From contig CM060912.1 of the NCBI GenBank assembly GCA_030737875.1, positions 126,696,493 to 126,760,492 of the forward strand: a DNA stretch of 64,000 bases, read 5' to 3'. The notes under the pieces are model-generated. The model worked only from the letters and a program-made list of their open reading frames with translations. It was not told the origin of the DNA and ran no database searches. The translations under genes and the position numbers were made by a program. The DNA comes from Allium sativum. Lineage: Eukaryota > Streptophyta > Magnoliopsida > Asparagales > Amaryllidaceae. Within the stretch, counting starts at the first letter, position 1, and every line of letters starts with the position of its first letter. Shown here piece by piece: positions 23,325 to 33,500 of the stretch.

Positions 23325-23660
23325 AATTATATATAAACATTTGCATGTATATACACACATCTACATGATCAAAGCTTAAATTAGTTATATACGTTTGAAA
23401 TTTGAATTTTGTAACATATGAATAAAACGAAAATAAATTACTACACCATCCCTCTCCTCTTATTTTCTTTCCCATTTCTACCTCATGTAATTCTCCATCT
23501 CCATTTGGGAAAAATGAGCCGCCTCTCTTTCCTTCCTCTCCAAGCCATGGCCGCCTTCTTCCTTCCTCCATCAAAAGAAAAAAAATAAGTTTCATTCTAA
23601 TGTGATGATTTTGGAATGATGACAAGCTCTGCCTCTCTTTGATTTATCTATCCAAAGGCC
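23325..23660 (+). promoter_or_regulatory. Possible promoter and leader inside the A LTR
   Basis: TATATAAAC (23327-23335) is followed by a CT-rich stretch, an ATG in GCCATGGCC context (near 23548) opening a frame of 13 codons, and a splice-donor-like CTAGGTGAGC (near 23662). A second AAAGGTGAGA occurs near 23837. The arrangement looks like a plant promoter with a short leader exon and is preserved in the 3' LTR near 31290-31630. This is inference from motifs only. Confidence 0.35.
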
Positions 23661-24409
23661 TAGGTGAGCAATTTTGAATTTAATTTAATTTTAATTATTA
23701 AAAACAAGTTTTTGATCCAATTCGATATAGAACCCGACAAACTTGACAATCCTACGACAACGTAACATCACACAACATCTTAGATCGGTGTGAAAAAAAT
23801 TTTGACGTTCAATTTGTTCTAGTTCTGACAAATACAAAGGTGAGAAATTCTAAATTTAATTTAATTTAATTTAATTTAATTTAATTATTTTTCTTAATTT
23901 ATAAATCTGTGTTCATGAATCTATGTGATAGCTTAGATCTGTGTCTGTGATGGATGTAGTTTTTTTAGATCTATTTCAGATCTGAAAGCAATGTTGTGTT
24001 TGTTAGTCTATGTTATGTTATTAGATTTGTAAATAGAAAAGTGTGATAAACCAAATCACAATGTCATGTTATTGGGTTGTAAATTGAAAATTAGTGTTAA
24101 ACCAAATCACTGTGTTGTGTTGGTTGGAATTGTTATTTCAAGAATTAACATTTGTGTTAAATGAATATGGACAAATTTGAATTAGCATTATCATTTTGCC
24201 AAAATATAATAAATTAACAAAATACTCATTTTTTTAAAATAGTTTAGATAAAACAAAAGCCACTTTTGATTGAAATAAAATAGATGAAACAAAAACGTAA
24301 ACATATAAGATACTCATTTATTTGACATTAGTTTACATAGGAAAAATGTTAACATATGAAGTACTTCTTTATACGATAATAGAAAACATAGAAAAAGGTT
24401 AACATATAA

Positions 24410-26350
24410 ATTTTGGCGTTGTGTCATTTTAGAAAATGAATACATTTTAGCATTATGTAAATTTAGTTGAAAATGAATTATATTTTAGCGTTATGACATT
24501 TTATTGAAAATGAATCATATTTTAGCGTTATGTCATTTTATTGAAAATGAATCATATTTTAGCGTTAAGTTAATATAGTGAATGTAAACATAATTTTATC
24601 GTTATGTCATTTTATTGAGAACGAATCAAATTTTAGCATTATGTTAAATCATATGAAAAATGAACATATTTTAGCGTTGTGTTAAAATATGTTTACATTA
24701 GAAAATAATGATTACATTAGCAAATATATTTACGTTAGAAAATATGTTTACATTAGTAATGTTTTCATTAGAAATTATGAATATGAATTTGGCGTCATGT
24801 CATTTTAGTTAAAATGAATATGAATTCGGCGTTATGTCATTTTAGTTAAAATGAATATAAATTTAGCGTTATGTCATCTTAGTTAAAATGAACATATTTT
24901 AATCGCTATGTCATTGCATTAAAATGATCATATTATTAGTGTAATGTAATATATTATAATTATAAGTGTTATATAATTTTTGAATGATCATATTGTTAGT
25001 GTAATGGAATAAGTGAATTATAATTATATTTTTAGCATTAATGGAAAAAGTGAATTAAAATTATATTTTTTAGCAGTCTTAAGTAGAACATGATTATTAT
25101 CATATTTTCTTCGTTTTAGTTAGAATATGTAAATAATCATATTTTTTTATCGTTTTCGTTAAAACATGAATAATTATATTTTTATCATCGCAGTTAGGAT
25201 ATGAAAACAAACTTATTTTTACCGGATGTGTAGAAATAGGAAAATAAATATATTTTTAGCGTTTGAATAGAAATATGAAAATAGAATCATATTTTAGTAT
25301 ATGACAGTGCATTTGATATAAAATCATGTTTTGGAGTAGCGTCAATGCATATGAAATAAAACCATATTTTAATGTCAAGTTAATGCATATGAAATAAAAC
25401 CATATTTCAATGTCATGATAATGCATATGAAATCAGTCCATATTTTAATGTCAAGGTAATGCATATGAATCAAAATCATATTTTAAATGTCATGTTTATG
25501 TATATGTAAAATAAATCACATTTTTATTAAGAACGCGAATTTGCAATAAAAATTACATTTCTATATGTAATTAAAGAAGGATTTTACAATATATTGAAAA
25601 TTGCATTTTTAATGCAATTAAGAAGAAGAATTGGACATTAGAATCAAATTTACTTTTTAATGTAATTTTAAAAGATAGAAATTTGGATTGTTACGAAAAT
25701 TACATTTTTAATGTTATTTAAAAGAGAGGGATTTCACGTTATATTGAGAATTACAATTTTAACATAATTAAGAAGAAGAATTGGATGATGTAATCAAATT
25801 TGCATTTCTTTAATGTAATTTAAAAAGTTAGAATTTTTCACTGTAATATTAACTACATTTAAACGTAATTAAAGAAGGAAATTTTACAATGCAATTGAAA
25901 GATAGGATTTTATAGTATAATGTCAATTACATTTTTCTTAATGTAATCAAAAGAAGAAATATTACTTTTTTATGTAACAAAAGAAGTTAGAAGAATTACA
26001 TTCTTTATAATGTAATAAAAGAGAATATAGTGTAAAGAATGAAAAAGAAAATTCACATTTTTCTATAGTGTAAAGAATAAGAAGGAAATACTACATTTCC
26101 AATAGAATGAGGGAAAGAATGTAAATAAAATATGAAATAGAAATTTACATTTTCTTATGTAATAAAAAGAATTATTTTAGATGACACTTTCATTTACATT
26201 TTCATGTAAATAGGATATGCAGAAAAAAGGAAAACACTTATTTACATTTGGGTAAGTAAACAAGAAAAGAAAAGGAAAACATTTATTCACATGTAGTGTA
26301 AATAAATAAGAAAAAGAGATGTTTTAATGACATTTTCTATGTAGTAAAAG
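24410..26350 (+). repeat. Decayed tandem repeats in the A 5' LTR
   Basis: A unit of about 37 bases built on TTTTAGCGTTATGTCATTTT plus an ATTGAAAATGAATCA half recurs many times from 24410 to 25080. It gives way to CATATTTTAATGTCAAG units (25330-25500) and then TTACATTTTTAATGTAATTA units (25540-26150). The array is AT-rich and accounts for much of the LTR length. Its partner is at about 32360-34300. Confidence 0.75.
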
Positions 26351-28022
26351 AATAAATTGAAAGTTACCTTTTGTTGTTATTTATTAATAAATAAACGTGG
26401 GAATGGAATTTAAATGTTCATTGAACATGATACCTTGATATGATATATGAACATGATGGTGCGCCGTTTGTCTGGTTGATTCGTCGCCCTAATATGTTAA
26501 TGACTGCATGGAATGATTTATATCTATTTTTATCAAAATAAAAATAGTGATAAATAATAACGTTATGAAATAGTTTAAATGATAATTATGCGAAGATTAT
26601 TTGGAAAGTCCGAGTTTACTCTCATTCCAAATAATGATACGACGTTCGAAGAATTGAAGACGACGATTGAAGACCGACGATTTTCACATAGAATGGGTAA
26701 CTAGTGTTGAGGCCCTTGATTGATTTGCTCCCAAGACGGGGCCAAGATGGTAGTTATCCGGACGTAGTGTTGATTTTACGGATTTTGCTTTCGCTCAGAC
26801 CCAGAGCATAAGCTTATAAATGGAATGTGTGTCTGACGTTGAATTTTGTTTTATGTAAATTGATTTCAATTAAGATACGACCGTTGGCGGCGGAGAATTT
26901 ATTCTCTTGCTTAACGTCCTTAGAGGTTGTGTATTAATAGTCATCATACGCATGGCATGAATTGTCAACGTGGTACGCTAAGATGAAGATGATCAAAGCT
27001 TTGTTGAAAAGCAGGCCTTGTGGTTATAATGTTACTTCGCGAGCCTCACAAACCAGTTGAGTCTAAAATGGGAGAAGGGAACGCAGGGAGAGCAGCACGT
27101 TTCTTTCTAGCCAGAAGTGGTGTCGGTGCTTAAACTGGCTGATATTTACTTATGTGGATGATGGAATGTGGCACGCCGCGGATGATAGGTCATATAGGAT
27201 TGGGAAACGTGTGTTCAGGAATTGCCAATCCACGAAGTTGTATGTGTGGACCAGCCCTGCAGCTATCCGAGGGTTCACTGCGGGGAATCCTGATACATTA
27301 GCTAGAGTGTGTCAAATCGGTAAGGAGCTCCTCCCTAGCCTTGACTCATGATGGAAACCCAATTTCCAATACGACCCTACGGACTTGATTGTATTACTAG
27401 TATGGAGGCATAGTATATGGTAGCTATGCTTCCTAGGATTGATACATTTACTTTGAAATGTTTTTGAAACGTATATACACTAATAATAATATCAAATCCG
27501 TTTTTATCGTACCAAGCATGTTTAATCATCATAAGGTAAAACTCTATCCTCTGGTTTGCGTTGCATTGTGTGATGGGACTTGAGTCTTATGATGATTCCA
27601 TTTTTCTATAAAAAAAAAGCATTGCGTTGTTTTACAATTTACTTTAAGTTATGCACAGCAACCCATTGGAATAAACCCGTTTCGCATTAGCGGCGTGGTC
27701 CTTGGATTTGCCTTATTACTATTAGTTAAATTAGTAAGGAATTCTAACACCAGTCCCATTACTGACCCGTTGTTTGTTTCCACCTTTACAAACTCGGGTG
27801 CCCTCTTTCCACACAGGCAGTCGAGTAGTTTGTCTACAGGTTCTTATCTCGAGCAGGATTCTGGATTGAAGCCTAAAGCTGTGTCCAGAGCATAGTTGTC
27901 TTCCGCTGCCTTAGTTATTTTATTTCCGCTGCAATGTATTAAAATATTGTAATTTATCTTCCGCTGTAATTTATCGATGTACTCTGATATTCTGTACTCC
28001 GATGTTACGTTACCATGATGTA

Positions 28023-28028
28023 AATAAA
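28023..28028 (+). promoter_or_regulatory. Candidate polyadenylation signal, A 5' LTR
   Basis: AATAAA lies about 115 bases before the LTR end and is followed by a GT-rich CTGTTGTTGTCCTGATGTTG run, which would place the R/U5 border just after it. The 3' LTR has AATAAA at 35965-35970. Confidence 0.45.
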
Positions 28029-28143
28029 AGTCTGCTGTTGTTGTCCTGATGTTGTTGTATTCCTAGAGTTAACGTGTTCGGTTTTGTACGATTTTAGTCG
28101 ATCTACCGATCGATTAAGGTCGGGCAAAATGCATATCGTTACA

Positions 28144-28537
28144 GTTGGTATCAAAGCGCTAGTTAGCTCAAATCTTTGGGATACAACTCATTAGAACTGA
28201 ACAAAAGACTCATCAGAGATTGGATTAGTAATATCTAGTAAGAATACACATTAGAGATAGGATCAGTAGTATCCTAGAATGAGAAAACTCATTAGAGATG
28301 GGGTTAGTAATGCTCTAGAATGAGTTGAGAGTGCTCAGTTTATAATAAACGTATTTTTGATTATATATAATCCGGTCTTTGGAAATATGATTTTTGAATA
28401 TATAAAAGTTATATATTTGAAAGTTAATCAACTAATAAAATTATTGAAATCAATAAAAGAGAGAAAGATGAGTTAATTAATTAAACACTTTTAACTTCGT
28501 TCCTTTTCGAGGACGAAAAGTTTTAAGTGGGGGAGAT
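28144..28537 (+). other. Internal region of A: 394 bases, primer site to polypurine tract
   Basis: It starts GTTGGTATCAAAGCGC, a primer site resembling that for initiator tRNA-Met. It contains several CATTAGAGAT-type repeats (28185-28315) and ends TTCGAGGACGAAAAG, then AAGTGGGGGAGA before the 3' LTR. It has no open frame of note. Confidence 0.9.
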
Positions 28538-29066
28538 TGTAACAACCCTGAATTTTGGGGTAAATTTAAAAATTTATTTTAAGTAATTTTAATGAGTTTT
28601 TGATATTTTAAATAATAACGATTAAAAATTTATTTTATTTGAAGTAAAGAAAGATATATGTTAGAAATATAAAAGTGTTAAAAACATTATTTTTAACATT
28701 GCTAGAAATTATCTGCTAAAAGAGAAAAGAAACATATATTTAAAATATGTCAAGAATATTCTTTTTAATGTAAATACGGAGCGTGAACAATTCACATGTA
28801 ATATATGGATTATTTATTTAAATTCTTAATGAGAACGTTTTGCTAATAGAGAATATTTTAACTTTATATGTAGTTTAATTCTAAATAAAGAAATAATGGG
28901 TGAAATAAATTCGTGAATTTAGCGTTAACATTGGCATTTAATTTACGGTGTAACGGTTAAATTTGTATTGTTCATTAATTTTTTTTTTGAAATATGGAAA
29001 GTGGCAGCAGTTTTCAGTGCCCCTTCCCTTCCTTATTTTTTAGCACGTGCATCCATATTACATTAT

Positions 29067-29813
29067 GGCAAATTCTATTCAAACACCGCAAATTGTTTTA
29101 CCTACACCATGAGATTTTAAATAAAATTTCAGACCAAAATGACCTTATTAAAAAAGAATCAATATTAAAAAATGAAAATATATACAATTTTACCTTGTTT
29201 GCATTATGTATACTCAATATAATTTCTCTTGTAAAGTTAGTATATTATAAATTAATTTATATCACCGGTTAAATTAATTTTATATTTCTTTTGATGATTA
29301 AAATATATTCATATCGTTACAAGCAACATTTATATACTGTCAATTTTAATAGTTTTCACTTTAATTAAATATAAAAATTTAAATTTAAAACTAACTACTA
29401 AAATTAATGTTGTACAGCGTACTAAATTCTTCAATCTTTCATTCAAATCTAATCATGTTTAAATTTAAAACCAAAATTTAACTAGTTTAACTTTCTAATA
29501 TTTAAAAAAAATAAGTTATAATTTCCATTATCAAAAATTAAAACTGATTTAAAAATAAAAAAATCAAATAATTTAAGAAACTAGTGTTAAAATAAAAGTT
29601 TTTTTTATTTTTTATTTTTAGGTAAATATATTGCAATGAATTCACAATTTTATGTAATTTAGTTTTAAGGGTAAAGAGAAGAAAGGTGATGAAAATATGA
29701 AAGGGTAATTTTGTGAAAGATGTGGTGTATGAAAAGAAAATTTTGGTGTTTGCTACTTTATTTCATTTGATGGTGTATGTTAAGAAATTATAGGGGTGTG
29801 AATAGAATTAGCC
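29067..29813. mobile_element. 747-bp MITE, Mutator-like by target duplication
   Basis: Ends are GGCAAATTCTATTCAAACAC and, in reverse complement, GGCTAATTCTATTCACACCC, extending into a longer imperfect terminal inverted repeat. Flanks are TTACATTAT at 29058-29066 and 29814-29822, a perfect 9-bp duplication, as made by Mutator-like transposases. The 5' LTR of A has one TTACATTAT and no insert. The 92-codon open frame across its left end has no recognisable domain. Confidence 0.88.
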
Positions 29814-29902
29814 TTACATTATACATATATATGTTTATAAATTAAATGAATTTATACATAGAAATTTTGTGCTAATTTTTGTTTCTCTTAATATCAGTAC
29901 AT

Positions 29903-30573
29903 AGAATTTATACATAGAAATTTTGTGCTAATTAAATGAATTTAGGCATTTTCTGTTTAAGGTTAGATTAAACCTGAGTCTATTCATTCGTATTAATAGC
30001 TATTTTAGATGTAATAGACCTCGTCTGGGTTGCTGATTTCTGGTTACTTGGGTTGACACTTACCTCTTGCTTGGTTGTTTTTTTATGCCCTTCTCTTTAT
30101 ACATGTATATATGGATATATGTCTATATATATAGGCATATACTCATATATATGTGTAAATTACTGATAATTTTGTTTCAGTTTTTCAGATTACAGGTTGT
30201 AGATGAAACTATGGAGCTCTTGGGGTTGCTGTTTGGATTGATCATTTTTGAATTGCTTTGTATATATTGGAGTATTAGGAGTAGAGGTGTTTGTATTTTT
30301 TGGTGATTTGTTACACCTCTTGTTTATGCACATAGTTTGTATATGTATGGGAATAGATATACTTTTTATCGGGTGGTGGCCTTGCCGGAATTCGATAATG
30401 AAGTATGATGGGTGGTGGCCTTACCGGAACTCATCTATCTATTATCCCTTACATTACTATGTGAGACTTCCGTTTTGGGTCTGTATTTGGATATTTGTAT
30501 CACTTTATTTTTTATTATATATATGTGTGCTCTCTTCCTTTTGGAAGATCACACATCTTTTGCTCAAAAAAAT
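29903..30573 (+). mobile_element. 671-bp insertion with 12-bp target duplication and short A-tail
   Basis: It is flanked by ATATCAGTACAT (29891-29902 and 30574-30585), present once in the 5' LTR. It ends CTCAAAAAAAT, which suggests target-primed insertion by LINE machinery, for example a SINE, truncated LINE or processed transcript. Its first 30 or so bases duplicate nearby LTR sequence (AGAATTTATACATAGAAATT). The interior has TA/TG-rich runs and a doubled GGGTGGTGGCCTT. Two overlapping open frames (120 and 79 codons) show no domain that I recognise. Confidence 0.65.
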
Positions 30574-33500
30574 ATATCAGTACATGTCATGCTTTGCAAA
30601 CGATGGTTAGTTTGAAAACAATAAATACATTGTGTAGTTACTTATATAATAATTATAATATTTTACACTGATCTTTGAAATCAAAGTTAAAAACAAAATT
30701 TGAGATGTAACCTCCCTTTATTTTATGCAAGATATAATAACTTGTGAGAGTGTTACCTTGTATTAAACAAGTCGACTTACATGGAACTCTTTTATGAAAA
30801 TGTTGAAGATTTACTTATAACAAATTTCAGGTAAGTAATTTGCTTTCATATTATGGAAATACTTGTTATGATGATCAAAAAAAAAAAAAACTCAGTCATC
30901 TTAGTGAAATTTTAATTCAATTCGAATTCCTATATATCTTGTTAATAAGTTTCCCTTCTTAATAATAATTCATGTACGTTACATTTTTAATTAACATACA
31001 TTACAACTGAAAATAATGTACCATAACTAGTAATTAATGTATGTCAAAAATAATAATAAGAAAGAATGGAATTGGAAATTTTCACAAGAATATATAATGT
31101 TGATTAGTCTTATATATTTGAAGTTTGAATTCTGTAAATATGAATAAAAGGGTAAGTATATGACAGAAAAATTAAGGAAGCGTAATGAAATAGGTTACAA
31201 ATTAATGTTGTAATTAATGTAAAGAAACAGTCAACTAAGGGGAAAAAAATGAATGACATTAATTAAGAGATTTATTGGTTTAAATTATATATAAACGTTT
31301 GCATGTATATACACACATCTACATGATCAAAGCTTAAATTAGTTATATACGTTTGAAATTTGAATTTTGTAACATATGAATAAAACGAAAATAAATTACT
31401 ATACCATCCCTCTCCTCTTATTTTCTTTCCCATTTTCTACCTCATGTAATTCTCCATCCCCATTTGGGAAAAATGAGCCGCCTCTCTTTCCTTCCTCTCT
31501 AAGCCATGGCCGCCATTCTCTTCTTCCTTCCTCCATCAAAAGAAAAAAATAAGTTTCATTCTATTGTGATGATTTTGGAACGGTGACAAGCTCTACCTCT
31601 CTTTGATTTATCTATCCAAAGGCCTAGGTGAGAAATTTAAATTTAATTTAATTTTAATTATTAAAAACATGTTTTAGATCCAATTCGATACAGAACCCGA
31701 CAAATTTGACAATCCTGCGACAACGCAACATCACACAACATCTTAAATCGGTGTGAACAAATTTCCGACGTTCAATTTGTTCTAGTTCTGACAAATACAA
31801 AGGTGAGAAATTCTAAATTTAATTTAATTTAATTTAATTATTTTTATTAATTTATAAATCTGTGTTCATGAATCTATGTGATAGCTTTGATCTGTGTCTG
31901 TGATGGATGTAGTTTTTTTAGATCTATTTCAGATCTAAAAGCAATGTTGTGTTTGTTAGTCTATGTTATGCTATTAGATTTGTAAATTGAAAAGTGTGAT
32001 AAACCAAATCACAATGTCATGTTATTGGGTTGTAAATTGAAAATTAGTGTTAAACCAAATCACTATGTTGTGTTGGTTGGAATTGTTATTTCAAGAATTA
32101 ACATTTGTGTTAAATGAATATGGACAAATTTGAATTACGATTATCATTTTTCCAAAATATAATAAATTATCAAAATACTCATTTTGTTAAAATAGTTTAG
32201 ATAAAACAAAATCTCATTTTTGATTGAAATAAAATAGATGAAAGCAAAAACGTAAACATATAAGATACTCCTTTATTTGACATTAGTTTACATAGGAAAA
32301 ATGTTAACATATGAAGTACTCCTTTATACGATATTAGAAAACATAGAAAAAGGTTAACATATAAATTTTGGTGTTGTGTCATTTTAGAAAATGAACACAT
32401 TTTAGCAATATGTAAATTTAGTTGAAAATGAATTATATTTTAGCGTTATGACATTTTATTGAAAATGAATCTTATTTTAGCGTTACGTCATTTTATTGAA
32501 AATGAATCATATTTTAGCGTTATGTTAATATAGTGAATGTAAACATAATTTTGTCGTTATGTCATTTTATTGAGAACGAATCAAATTTTAGCATTGTGTT
32601 AAATCAAATGAAAAATGAACATATTTTAGTGCTGTGTTAAAATATGTTTACATTAGAAAATAATGATTACATTAGCAAATATGTTTACATTAGTAATGTT
32701 TTCATTAGAAATTATGAATATGAATTTGGCGTCGTGTCATTTTAGTTAAATTGAATTTGAATTCGGCGTTATGTCATTTCAGTTAAAATGAATATAAATT
32801 TAGCATTATGTCATCTTAGTTAAAATGAACATATTTTAAGCGCTATGTCATTACATTAAAATGATCATATTGTTAGTGTAATGTTAATATATTATAATTA
32901 TAAGCGCTATATAATTTTTGAATGATCATATTGTTAGTGTAATTGAATAAGTGAATTATAATTATATTTTTAGCGTTAATGGAAAAAGTGAATTAAAAAT
33001 ATATTTTTTAGCAGTCTTAGGTAGAACATGATTATTATCATATTTTCTTTGTTTTTGTTAGAATATGTAAATAATCATATATTTTTTATCGTTTTCGTTA
33101 AAACATGAATAAAATTATATTTTTAGCATCGCAGTTAGGATATGAAAACAAACTTATTTTTACCGGATGTGTAGAAATAGGAAAATAAATATATATTTAG
33201 CATTTGAATAGAAATATGAAAATAGAATCATATTTTAGTATATAACAGTGCATATGATATAAAATCATGTTTTGGAGTAGCGTCAATGCATATGAAATAA
33301 AACCATATTTTAATGTCAAGTTAATGCATATGAAATAAAACCATATTTCAATGTCATGATAATGCATATGAAATCATACCATATTTTAATGTCAAGGTAA
33401 TGCATATGAATCAAAATCATATTTTAAATGTCAGGTTTATGTATATGTAAAATAAATCATATTTTTATTAAGAATGAGAATTTGCAATAAAAATTACATT

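Larger units (their letters stand above)
22015..28143 (+). repeat. 5' LTR of element A (6129 bp)
   Basis: It starts TGTAACAACCCTG and ends GCATATCGTTACA. It is nearly collinear with 28538-36086 once two insertions are removed from the latter. It contains a possible TATA box and leader (23325-23660), an AATT-rich spacer, a long decayed tandem array (24410-26350) and a 3' section of about 1.4 kb shared with B and B2. No gene is supported. Confidence 0.92.

Noticed and set aside
27154..27351. 65-codon frame also seen at 35098-35295
   Set aside because: Same position in the two A LTRs; no domain and not open in B or B2.
30067..30610. Overlapping 79- and 120-codon frames in the A-tailed insertion
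   Set aside because: The translation is hydrophobic and low-complexity with no start context or domain; not enough to call a gene.
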